A DNA stretch of 7,772 bases from Ignavibacteriales bacterium. Lineage in GTDB: Bacteria > Bacteroidota > Ignavibacteria > Ignavibacteriales > Melioribacteraceae. Positions 1 through 6,331 of the stretch are shown in pieces (position 1 is the first letter of the stretch; each line of letters begins with the position of its first letter). Location of the stretch: the NCBI GenBank assembly GCA_027080245.1, contig JALWSN010000138.1:1-7772 (forward strand). Reading direction: 5' to 3'. The notes beneath the pieces were generated by a model. That model was given only the letters and a program-made list of their open reading frames with translations. It did no database searches and was not told where the DNA came from. The position numbers and the translations under genes were made by a program.

Positions 1-1199
1 TTGGCTATTCTTTCGCTGCGGCAGCCGCTGCCGGTTTTCAGATGTCCCGCTCCGACGGCTACGGTTAAATCCGCAATGAAAGTGTCCTCTGTTTCGCCGC
101 TGCGGTGAGAAACAAAGCAATTGTAATTGTTCGAATAAGCCAAGTCGATTGTCTGTAAAGTTTCCGTTACAGTGCCAATTTGATTTAGTTTAATTAAAAT
201 GGAATTCGCCACGCCATTGTCAATTCCTTTTTGAAGAATTTTTGGATTAGTGCAAAAGATGTCGTCGCCAACCAATTCAATTTTGCCGCCTAATTTGTTG
301 GTAAGCGTTTTCCAGCCGTCCCAATCGTTTTCCGCCATTCCGTCTTCCAGTAAAATAATTGGGTAGGCTTCTGTCCATTTTTCCCAGATTTCAACCATTT
401 GCTCTGACGAGGCAAGGTGATTGTCCGATTTGAAGAATTTGTAAAAACCGTTGTCCCACATTTCACTTGTCGCCGGGTCAAGGCAAATGGAAACGTCCTG
501 CCCTGGTTTGTAACCTGCTTTAATGATGGCTTCGGTAATCACTTCCACGGCTTCTTCGTTGGATTTCAAGTTCGGAGCGAATCCGCCCTCGTCGCCAACA
601 CCCGTAGAATAACCCTTTGATTTCAGAATATTTTTCAGAGTGTGGAAAACTTCCACTCCCATTCTGATTGAATTATTGAACGAATCGGCGTTGTGCGGGG
701 CGATCATGAATTCCTGAAAGTCGACGTTATTGTCTGCGTGCTTGCCGCCGTTAAGCACGTTCATGCAGGGAACGGGCATTAAATACTTGTCTTTTTTAGC
801 AAGGCTTTCGTAAAGAGGCAAGTTGTTTGCATTAGCCAACGCGCGTGCGAAAGCAAGCGAAACGCCTAAAATAGCGTTTGCGCCGAATTTAGCTTTGTTG
901 GGCGTGCCGTCGAGTTCAATCATTAGATTGTCCAGCTCCTCCTGAGTGGCAAAATCTTTGTTCAAGATATTTTCCGCAATTGGTCCGTTAACGTTAGCTA
1001 CGGCTTTCAATACGCCTTTGCCGTGAAATTTAGTAGGGTCACCGTCGCGCAGTTCAACCGCTTCGCGCTCGCCCGTGCTTGCCCCGGAAGGCACCATTGC
1101 CCTTGCAAAAACGTTCCCTTCCAATTCCAAATCCACTTCAACAGTAGGATTTCCTCTCGAATCGAGAACTTGTCTTCCGTGAACTTTAGTAATCTTCAT
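1..1199 (-). CDS. eno: Enolase (phosphopyruvate hydratase), 3' end outside window
   Basis: Cytoplasmic glycolytic enzyme that interconverts 2-phosphoglycerate and phosphoenolpyruvate. About 399 codons are present; the family is usually ~430 long, so about 30 C-terminal residues are missing because the window ends. The frame is open throughout. Visible motifs are the mobile loop PSGASTGE (from residue 37), NGGKHADNN with the conserved His, GDEGGFAPN with the proton-relay Glu at 204, magnesium ligands Asp241 (LDPATSE), Glu285 (LLEDGMAEN) and Asp312 (VGDDIF), catalytic Lys337 (ILIKLNQIGT), the SHRSGETEDT signature, and Lys388 in HLKTGS. All expected catalytic residues are present. The ATG at 1199 is preceded by AGGGTG with a 5-base spacer and starts the canonical MKITKVHGRQVLDSRGNPT. 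It lies 44 bases after the upstream gene on the same strand, so it is probably co-transcribed; a promoter of its own in that gap cannot be excluded. Identification is secure. Confidence 0.98.
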   Translation of the reverse strand, partial: MKITKVHGRQVLDSRGNPTVEVDLELEGNVFARAMVPSGASTGEREAVELRDGDPTKFHGKGVLKAVANVNGPIAENILNKDFATQEELDNLMIELDGTPNKAKFGANAILGVSLAFARALANANNLPLYESLAKKDKYLMPVPCMNVLNGGKHADNNVDFQEFMIAPHNADSFNNSIRMGVEVFHTLKNILKSKGYSTGVGDEGGFAPNLKSNEEAVEVITEAIIKAGYKPGQDVSICLDPATSEMWDNGFYKFFKSDNHLASSEQMVEIWEKWTEAYPIILLEDGMAENDWDGWKTLTNKLGGKIELVGDDIFCTNPKILQKGIDNGVANSILIKLNQIGTVTETLQTIDLAYSNNYNCFVSHRSGETEDTFIADLTVAVGAGHLKTGSGCRSERIA

Positions 1200-1243
1200 T
1201 TCTTCACCCTTGTTTATTTGTGATTTTGTTAATTGTAAAATTT

Positions 1244-1993
1244 CTAAGAACCGAAATAATTCAGCAGTATTTCAACAGCGGATTTTTCTTCTTCGGTTAA
1301 TTCCTCGGTATTTTGGTAATTGTGTTTTTTAATGAAAGAGCGCAAATTGTTTTGAATTTGTAAAATCTTTTTACTATGCGAATCTACAAAATATTTCAGA
1401 TTATTTTCATCCTTGATTTCGGAAATCAGCAAAATAAAATGGTTTCTGCAAAAAAGCGCGTCCGAACCGGAAAAGACTTCGCGAAATTCCTCGTCGGCGG
1501 CTATTTTAATTATTTCGTGAACGTAAAACAGAGCAGTTTTGGCTTCGTTTTTGCAGATGAAACATTCGTCGGAGGTGCTTAGCGATTCAATTATTTTCCT
1601 CTTTTTCCATTTGAGCGATGATTTAACTTTCAAAATATTTTGGCTGTCAGAATTAAGTAAATCTTCTACGCGCTCAAAATTTTTGATTTCGCGAGAAATT
1701 ACCGTTTCGTAAATGGCGGCAATGTTCAAACCGTCGCTTCCAGCGGAACTTTCAATTTCTTTTAATTGATTGGAATGTCTTTTGCAAAATCCCATTGATT
1801 TCAAATTACGTTTGTGAACTTCGGCGTCGGAAGGGCATTCTCTCAACAAGAACTCGATGTATTTTTCCGTGGATTTTTCAACGATATTGCAAATTGGACA
1901 ACCGCCGCTCTGCAAAGCCTTTTTGATTGCGCTCCAGCTTAAGCCTCTCTTGAACGATTCAAATTTTTTTAAGTTGGATTCCAAATTACTCAT
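1244..1993 (-). CDS. Protein with two CxxC...CxxH modules (DUF6062-like)
   Basis: Predicted 249-residue soluble protein with no signal peptide or membrane segment; function unknown. It contains two copies of a Cys/His module: C32-x2-C35 with C70-x2-H73 (GCPIC, GFCKRH), and C144-x2-C147 with C182-x2-H185 (ECFIC, LFCRNH). In each copy exactly 34 residues separate the second Cys from the third, and the copies are 112 residues apart, which indicates internal duplication. Each set of three Cys and one His could bind a zinc ion; that is inferred. The pattern recalls the DUF6062 family, from memory and unchecked. The rest is charged and probably helical, with a Glu-rich C-terminus. The ATG at 1993 overlaps the stop region of the preceding gene by 8 bases (ATGAGTAA), which suggests translational coupling; the AAAGG before it is too close to be an ideal ribosome site. 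Enolase follows 44 bases downstream, but a functional link is not shown. Confidence 0.85.
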   Translation of the reverse strand: MSNLESNLKKFESFKRGLSWSAIKKALQSGGCPICNIVEKSTEKYIEFLLRECPSDAEVHKRNLKSMGFCKRHSNQLKEIESSAGSDGLNIAAIYETVISREIKNFERVEDLLNSDSQNILKVKSSLKWKKRKIIESLSTSDECFICKNEAKTALFYVHEIIKIAADEEFREVFSGSDALFCRNHFILLISEIKDENNLKYFVDSHSKKILQIQNNLRSFIKKHNYQNTEELTEEEKSAVEILLNYFGS

Positions 1994-2282
1994 CCTTTAA
2001 TTTGAGAAGCGATTCCCCTTTGTAAAGTTTAGGATGTTTTGGATTGGTCAAATCCCTTACGTCCTGCGTGTAAATTACGTTAATTGAAATGTTTTTGTTT
2101 AATTCCGGAAAGTTAAAATTTCCATTTGGATTTTCATTTTTCAAGTGAAGCTCAAGTTCCTTTCTGTCGAAAAATATTTTCCCGCAAATTCCGCAGCGGT
2201 ACTGCCTGCCGCTAAGTGTTTCAATTGCAAAAGGAACGCCGTCTTTGGTTCTGAATTTAGCGGTAAGTTTTAATGCGGACAT
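1986..2282 (-). CDS. Small protein with C2H2-like zinc motif, hypothetical
   Basis: 98-residue cytoplasmic protein of unknown function. Residues 28-47 read like the first part of a C2H2 zinc finger: C30-x2-C33, aromatic residues at 37-38, then a helix-like segment ending in H46. The second His normally 3-5 residues later is absent (the sequence runs LKNENPNGNF), so a fourth ligand would have to come from elsewhere, for example His83, or the site may not bind zinc. The N-terminus is a short basic/hydrophobic stretch and the C-terminus is Lys-rich. The start is well supported: ATG at 2282 has AGGAG five bases upstream (2288-2292). The end overlaps the next gene by 8 bases. Being first in the unit, with a good ribosome site, it probably marks the 5' end of a transcript running through enolase. 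A regulator or an RNA/DNA-binding protein is possible, but nothing proves it. Confidence 0.78.
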   Translation of the reverse strand: MSALKLTAKFRTKDGVPFAIETLSGRQYRCGICGKIFFDRKELELHLKNENPNGNFNFPELNKNISINVIYTQDVRDLTNPKHPKLYKGESLLKLKDE

Positions 2283-2674
2283 TCAAACTCCTAAAATATT
2301 TACGGATAACCCACGTTCTGAAAAATTAAAATTACGCGGGGTTAAATCAGGAGTTATTATTCCATTTGAAATTGGAAAATTAAAGCGAACTCCATCGCTT
2401 GTGCAAAAATATTAAATTGCGGCAAACTTACCAAAACATTAGGGGAAAATATGTCAAAAATTTTTAAACGTAACGGTTAACCTCAATGCGTTTGGAAAAA
2501 AGCTTAACAATTATGCTGTATTGAATAAGCGGTAGGCAAATTAAACAACCGGAAAGGGGGGAGAATTTTAAAGTCTTAAGTCTTGAGTAATAATTCTTAA
2601 GCAGTAAATTCAACAGTTTAAAGTTGTTTTGGTTTTTGGTTCGTGGTTGTGGATTTGCCGCAAACAAGAATAAT

Positions 2675-2720
2675 AATTATGAATGTTGAATTATGAATTA
2701 TGGAAAGGTTCAAAGGTTCA
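2675..2720. repeat. Short degenerate tandem repeats
   Basis: AATTATGAA-type units occur three times in 2675-2702 and are followed by two copies of AAAGGTTC in 2704-2720. The units are short and imperfect. Such drift-like low-complexity text often fills AT-rich spacers; no function is inferred. Confidence 0.5.
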
Positions 2721-2762
2721 GAGGCAACGACAAATTCGTATTGATTAAAACTCGTTACTTAA

Positions 2763-2776
2763 GAATATTAATATTC
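2763..2776. repeat. Perfect 14-base AT palindrome
   Basis: GAATATTAATATTC reads the same on both strands. It lies 12 bases before the folded island at 2789. It could be a protein-binding site, but in DNA this AT-rich a chance palindrome is plausible and no neighbouring gene start is close. Confidence 0.3.
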
Positions 2777-2788
2777 CAAATAGCACCA

Positions 2789-2928
2789 TCCCGCCTCTCA
2801 TTTTAGGAGGATAATCCGTCGTCTCCGCAGTAATGTGGGATTTCGCATGACGACGGTGAGACAAGTCCGCCTACGTATGTGCATCGCTTTGCTTTGGCGC
2901 GATAAGTTGAATGAGTAATTGGGTGGGA
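2789..2928. other. GC-rich folded intergenic island (repeat or RNA candidate)
   Basis: By count 71 of 140 bases are G or C (51%), against 29% in the preceding 2681-2780 and 20% in the following 2941-3040. Inverted repeats nest consistently. TCCCGCC (2789-2795) pairs with GGTGGGA (2922-2928) with one G-T position. CTCATT (2797-2802) pairs with AATGAG (2910-2915). AGGAGGA (2805-2811) pairs six of seven with TCCGCCT (2866-2872). CCGTCGTC (2816-2823) pairs perfectly with GACGACGG (2849-2856). A side hairpin ATCGC/GCGAT lies at 2883-2903. The result is a closed, branched fold. It has no open frame of note and lacks the landmarks of tRNA or rRNA. It may be a dispersed palindromic repeat, a small non-autonomous mobile element, or a structured RNA. 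The strand is unresolved; the single G-T pair slightly favours a plus-strand RNA. Confidence 0.45.
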
Positions 2929-3164
2929 CATTGAGGGGAGTACCAAAAAAGTATTTTAAATTTTAATTAAATTCTAATAGCTCAAACCTTATTTTTGAAA
3001 CTTAAACCTTAGTAAAATAAAACGCGCAAAAACTCAAAAACCTTATTAGCTTATTTCCAAAGGTTAAAACATCAGAACATTAGCAGTAAGAATTCTCAAT
3101 CTAATCATCCATTGTTCTAATCATCCAACTTGTCACGGCGTAGTTCGCAGAAAGCGGAAATCTC
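2929..3164. other. Intergenic region, no supported gene (right part)
   Basis: Very AT-rich spacer with no credible frame on either strand. It holds repeated AAACCTTA-like words (near 2984, 3004 and 3041) and a 12-base direct repeat at 3100-3127. It lies beyond the terminator of the cytochrome operon and far upstream of the minus-strand gene at 2282, so it is probably not transcribed much from known genes. Confidence 0.55.
3100..3127. repeat. 12-base direct repeat, period 16
   Basis: TCTAATCATCCA occurs perfectly at 3100-3111 and again at 3116-3127, separated by TTGT. It looks like a remnant of a short minisatellite in spacer DNA. No function is inferred. Confidence 0.6.
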
Positions 3165-3190
3165 AAAAAAAAAACCGCCCGGAGGCGGTT
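3165..3190 (-). terminator. Rho-independent terminator of the cytochrome operon
   Basis: Read on the minus strand, AACCGCC and GGCGGTT form a perfect 7-base stem (3173-3179 with 3184-3190) around a 4-base loop. A run of T follows, opposite the A run that begins at 3165. It lies 39 bases past the stop codon of the multihaem cytochrome gene. Only the minus strand has the T run on the correct side, so the orientation is clear. Confidence 0.92.
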
Positions 3191-3229
3191 CAAATAAGAA
3201 AAGGAGGTTCCTAAAATGAAGATGTTCGT

Positions 3230-4495
3230 TTAATCTTTTTTCTTTTTAATTTTCAAGTAAAACAGAACAATAAATACTAAGAAAATCAAAGTAGCCGCAG
3301 CGTAACCGTTTCTGCGAAAAGAATATTCTCGAATCTCGCTATCGGCTTTTTTAATAGCTTTGCGCGCAGCCTCAATTCCCGGTTTGACTTTAGCTTTAAC
3401 TTTTGACGAATCGAAAGTGTGCACTTCGGTTCTGCTTTGAACAATAGCTTGGTGAGCTTCTTTAAGAGAATAGCTAATATCCAAATCGTCCATTCCGAAT
3501 TTCCGGACCTTAGCAAGTTTTTCTTTAGCTTGTTTAATCAACGTATCCAATTTAGTTAAACTGGAATGAATGCTTTTGGCAACATTGTAGCCTTCGTCCC
3601 CTTCGTCGTGGCATTTAACGCAAAAAGCTTTGTCGGAAGTCCCCACAAAATCATCTTGGGGCTTAATTATTTTGTGGTTGCTATGGCATTCAACGCAGCC
3701 GTGATAGCCAAGTTCTTTCCACGCAACTCCCATTTTGGAATTCATAAAATAATTCATATTGTTTACATGGCATTCTCCGCAAACAAGATCAATTGATTTA
3801 ACGCCAGGAGGAACTGCGCCATGATTTCCGTGACAATCGTTACAAGCCGGCGCGCCAGTGTCTTTTTTTTCGAGCAAATCTTTACCGTGAACGCTTGCTT
3901 TGTAATCATTGTAAACATTGGGGTCAAGACCGTATTTTTTTGCCAATTCCTTGTTGCCGTGGCACTTGTCGCATGTTTGCGGCACGTTAACGGCGTAAAC
4001 CGTTGAACGCGGGTCGTTAGGCGGCAGAATTGCATGTGCTGTGTGGCAATCCGTGCAAGCTGCTACGTCCGTGTTGCCTTTTTTTAATTGCATTCCGTGA
4101 ACGCTTGTGAAGTACTGGCTAACTTGGTCGGTTTCCATTCTGGGATTGTATTTTCTCATGAATCTAATATCCGAATGGCATTTGCCACATAATTTTGGAA
4201 TGTCCTTTTTAGCGGGTACGCCGATAAAGCCTTTTTTCTTGGACATTGCCACGGCGTCGTCGTCGGAAGTAGGATCGCCGCCGTGACAGCTTGCGCAAGT
4301 TAATCCCGCCGCCAAGTGAACGTCGTATTTTTTGAAATCTTCCGGCAAATTTTCGTTTTCGGTATGGCAGTTTAAACAAGTGTTTTTTACTTTCGTATCG
4401 GATTTCTTATTAGCCGTAGTTGCCGCGTAATTTACCGAAGCAAACGCGAAACTTATGGTAAAAACAAGCGTTATTATTCCTATTAATTTTTTCAT
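3230..4495 (-). CDS. Nine-haem cytochrome c, membrane-anchored
   Basis: A 421-residue exported electron carrier, probably the terminal acceptor subunit of the quinol-oxidising complex encoded just upstream. A Sec signal (MKKLIGIITLVFTISFAFAS) ends near residue 24. Nine CxxCH haem-binding motifs start at residues 40, 67, 103, 147, 175, 218, 239, 267 and 292, with many extra His residues that could be distal ligands. After the last motif comes a ~100-residue charged, helical, haem-free domain containing GMDDLD and VHTFD. A membrane helix at about 398-414 and a Lys-rich tail follow, which puts the haem domain on the periplasmic side. I chose the ATG at 4495: it has GAGG 6 bases upstream and gives a normal signal peptide. 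A TTG at 4507, overlapping the cytochrome b stop, would add MRRK and is less likely. It begins 8 bases after cytochrome b ends. Maturation would need the cytochrome c assembly system. The haem count is certain; the partner role is inferred from context. Confidence 0.93.
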   Translation of the reverse strand: MKKLIGIITLVFTISFAFASVNYAATTANKKSDTKVKNTCLNCHTENENLPEDFKKYDVHLAAGLTCASCHGGDPTSDDDAVAMSKKKGFIGVPAKKDIPKLCGKCHSDIRFMRKYNPRMETDQVSQYFTSVHGMQLKKGNTDVAACTDCHTAHAILPPNDPRSTVYAVNVPQTCDKCHGNKELAKKYGLDPNVYNDYKASVHGKDLLEKKDTGAPACNDCHGNHGAVPPGVKSIDLVCGECHVNNMNYFMNSKMGVAWKELGYHGCVECHSNHKIIKPQDDFVGTSDKAFCVKCHDEGDEGYNVAKSIHSSLTKLDTLIKQAKEKLAKVRKFGMDDLDISYSLKEAHQAIVQSRTEVHTFDSSKVKAKVKPGIEAARKAIKKADSEIREYSFRRNGYAAATLIFLVFIVLFYLKIKKKKD

Positions 4496-4503
4496 TTTTC
4501 GCC

Positions 4504-5583
4504 TCAAAGAATGTAACCTAATATTGTAAGGACAACCATGTAAACAATTATAAAAATACCAATTAGAGCTTGCGGTGTAATTTTAGCCTGTGGTTTGTTC
4601 TTGAAGGGAATGAAAGGGAACAACATCCAAAGCAATCCGCCAAGCCCGAAAGCTAAAATACCAACAAGCTCGCCTTCCAGGAATAAAATATGCCCGGGCA
4701 GGAATTTCAAAGTCTGGAACATGAACAGGAAGTACCATTCGGGTTTGATCCCTGCGGGAGCGGAGGAGAAGGGATCGGCTTTTGGTCCTAATTTCCAGGG
4801 GAAATAAACCGCAAGGAAGATTAGAATATTAAAAACTACCAACCAAACCAGAAAATCGCGCAAAGCAAAATCGGGAAAGAAGCTAATATATTTTTTCTTT
4901 TCTTCCGGCAGCGCTTTGAAAGATTCCGGTTCGTGCATTCCTTGTTTTTGAATGAACAAAAGGTGAATTCCCACAAGGGTTAAAATTAAAATTGGCAGCA
5001 CTGCAACGTGAATGGCAAAGAATCGGGAAAGAGTTGCTCCGGTTACGTCTTCGCCGCCGCGCAGCAAGAATTTAATAGGCTCGCCAATTACGGGAACTAC
5101 GCCAACAATTTCGGTTCCCACCTTGGTTGCAAAAAACGCCAAATCGTCCCAAGGGAGCAAATAACCGCTAAAGCCGAATCCTAAAGCCAGAGCAAGCGCA
5201 AGGAAACCTGTAACCCATGTGAGCTCTCGCGGTTTTTCGTAAGCACGCGTGAAAAATACGCTGAACATGTGAAGAAATGCGGCGAAAATCATTAGGTTTG
5301 CCGACCAACTGTGAACGCTGCGAATTAGCCAACCGAAATGAACTTGCGTTACAATGTAGCGCACGCTTTCGTACGATGAATTTTCACCTGGTTTGTAATA
5401 CATTAAAAGTAAAATTCCGGTAATAATTTGAACCGTGAGAAGGAATAGAGTAATTCCTCCAAAATAGTACCAAATGGAATGTTTGTGAACGGGAACTTTT
5501 TTGTGAGCGATAAACTCTTTTAACGAACTTGTATCGTACCGTTCGTCAAGCCATTTGTCAATTTTTGTAATAATTTCCTTCAT
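4504..5583 (-). CDS. Cytochrome b, b6/subunit IV-type in one chain
   Basis: Integral membrane core of a bc-type quinol:cytochrome c oxidoreductase, 359 residues. The N-terminal ~215 residues follow cytochrome b6 closely (GGITL, FGWLIRSVH, KPRELTWVTG, SGYLLPWD, PVIGEP, LLRGG, IQKQG). The C-terminal part follows subunit IV, including PEWY at 281-284, the quinol-oxidation-site motif. Haem ligands are His91 and His105 in the second helix (13 residues between) and His192 and His207 in the fourth (14 between). The 14 spacing is the b6 type; mitochondrial-type cytochrome b has 13. About seven membrane helices are expected, as in b6 plus subunit IV, here in one chain. The position of the b6 Cys that holds the extra haem c is Tyr40 (IWYYFGG), so that haem should be absent. 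The ATG at 5583 begins two bases after the Rieske stop codon, so the genes are tightly coupled. Either petB-like or qcrB-like naming would be defensible, so no symbol is assigned. Confidence 0.96.
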   Translation of the reverse strand: MKEIITKIDKWLDERYDTSSLKEFIAHKKVPVHKHSIWYYFGGITLFLLTVQIITGILLLMYYKPGENSSYESVRYIVTQVHFGWLIRSVHSWSANLMIFAAFLHMFSVFFTRAYEKPRELTWVTGFLALALALGFGFSGYLLPWDDLAFFATKVGTEIVGVVPVIGEPIKFLLRGGEDVTGATLSRFFAIHVAVLPILILTLVGIHLLFIQKQGMHEPESFKALPEEKKKYISFFPDFALRDFLVWLVVFNILIFLAVYFPWKLGPKADPFSSAPAGIKPEWYFLFMFQTLKFLPGHILFLEGELVGILAFGLGGLLWMLFPFIPFKNKPQAKITPQALIGIFIIVYMVVLTILGYIL

Positions 5584-5585
5584 TT

Positions 5586-6017
5586 TTAACTCGGTTGTGT
5601 GATTATTATATTATCGTTAACTATTTTTACTGTGTATTCTAATAAAGGTCTTGGCGGCGGTCCGGAAATATTTCTTCCGTGAAGGTCGTATTTTCCGTTG
5701 TGGCAAGCGCACCAAATTAAGCGTAAATCTTTCCTGTATTGCACAATACATTGCAGATGGGTGCAAACGGCGGAAAGAGCGTGGAAGGCGCCCTTCTCGT
5801 CTCTAACTAAAATAACGGGCTTCCTGCCGAACTTTTCAATTTTGTAAGAATTTATCGGAAAAGACGATGCTTTGCCCGCTTTGATTGAGTTTACTTTAGC
5901 CTGAACGTTTTGGGGTGGAATTAAGTAGGAAATAACTGGGTAAAAAATAGCGCCCAACGCTCCCAAACCTGTTACGCTAAGCAAAAAATTCAGAAATTTT
6001 CTTCTTGTTGTGTTCAT
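5586..6017 (-). CDS. Rieske [2Fe-2S] protein of bc/b6f-type complex
   Basis: Membrane-anchored, 143-residue iron-sulphur subunit that takes one electron from quinol at the cytochrome b site and passes it to a cytochrome c. The N-terminus has a twin-arginine signal-anchor (TTRRKFLNFLL, Arg5-Arg6) followed by a hydrophobic helix to about residue 33, so the folded cluster domain is expected on the outer face. The cluster boxes are CTHLQC (85-90) and CACHNG (103-108). Ligands are Cys85, His87, Cys103 and His106, with the usual disulphide partners Cys90 and Cys105. GPPPRPL at 119-125 is the conserved proline loop. Box 1 has Gln where CTHLGC is common, and box 2 reads CACHNG rather than CPCHGS; the cluster ligands are intact. 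It is short for the family, with a compact domain. It is the first gene of the operon, followed two bases later by cytochrome b. The ATG at 6017 has no strong ribosome site. Confidence 0.96.
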   Translation of the reverse strand: MNTTRRKFLNFLLSVTGLGALGAIFYPVISYLIPPQNVQAKVNSIKAGKASSFPINSYKIEKFGRKPVILVRDEKGAFHALSAVCTHLQCIVQYRKDLRLIWCACHNGKYDLHGRNISGPPPRPLLEYTVKIVNDNIIITQPS

Positions 6018-6331
6018 TTTATAATTCCATTACATTTAATTTTACAAAAATATATTATTTGTTCCTAACAAAATTTGCTAAATTTAAAATATTATTCAAG
6101 CCTATTTTATTGCTTTTTTTTATCTTAATAAGTCTTTTTTAATGTAAAATATTATTTTTTTGTTCGTCGGATGTTTTTTTATTAAATGTAGCCTGCTTAC
6201 TCTGAATATGATTAGAGATGCTTGCCATAATTTCAAAAATCAAACAAACGAAAATAAAAATTCGAGTCGATTTCTCCAAATTGTTTATTATATTTATCAA
6301 TTAAATTTTTTTCAGATTCTTAATATGAACT
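6018..6331. other. AT-rich divergent intergenic region
   Basis: This 314-base region separates the minus-strand Rieske operon from plus-strand hutI and must hold both promoters. It is dominated by A/T runs and has no supported gene: a 62-codon plus-strand frame from 6160 runs into the hutI start in another frame and resembles nothing. No operator-like palindrome or riboswitch was seen. A TATATTTA box at 6289-6296 could belong to a hutI promoter, but no matching upstream box is convincing. Confidence 0.6.
6045..6072 (-). promoter_or_regulatory. Possible Bacteroidota-type promoter for the Rieske operon
   Basis: On the minus strand TTTG (6069-6072) and TATTTTTG (6045-6052) match the TTTG / TAnnTTTG boxes of Bacteroidota promoters, 27 bases before the Rieske start. 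The spacer is 16 bases, a little shorter than usual. In DNA this AT-rich a chance match is possible, so confidence is low. Confidence 0.3.

Larger units (their letters stand above)
2283..2788. other. Intergenic region, no supported gene (left part)
   Basis: AT-rich DNA with no convincing reading frame. Its left end should hold the promoter of the minus-strand unit that starts at 2282, but no clear promoter boxes stand out. It contains short degenerate repeats: AAGTCTTAAGTCTTGAG around 2570-2586, AATTATGAA-like units at 2675-2702, and AAAGGTTC twice at 2704-2720. A 9-codon plus-strand frame at 2451-2480 has AGGGG upstream but is probably fortuitous. A perfect 14-base palindrome lies at 2763-2776. 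Confidence 0.6.

Noticed and set aside
2464..2667. 67-codon minus-strand frame in the spacer
   Set aside because: No ribosome site, composition like the surrounding repeats, and the predicted protein (PQPRTKNQNN and on) looks like translated low-complexity spacer.
2704..2930. Possible tRNA, because of GGTTCAAAGGTTC and nearby stems
   Set aside because: There is no 7-base acceptor stem, anticodon loop or T-loop in the right arrangement; the GGTTC words are a short tandem repeat.
3763..4035. 90-codon minus-strand frame inside the multihaem cytochrome gene
   Set aside because: It lies wholly inside a well-supported gene with nine haem motifs in the other frame.
4505..4507. TTG as start of the multihaem cytochrome
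   Set aside because: The ATG at 4495 has GAGG at the right spacing and gives a standard signal peptide; the TTG would only add four residues.
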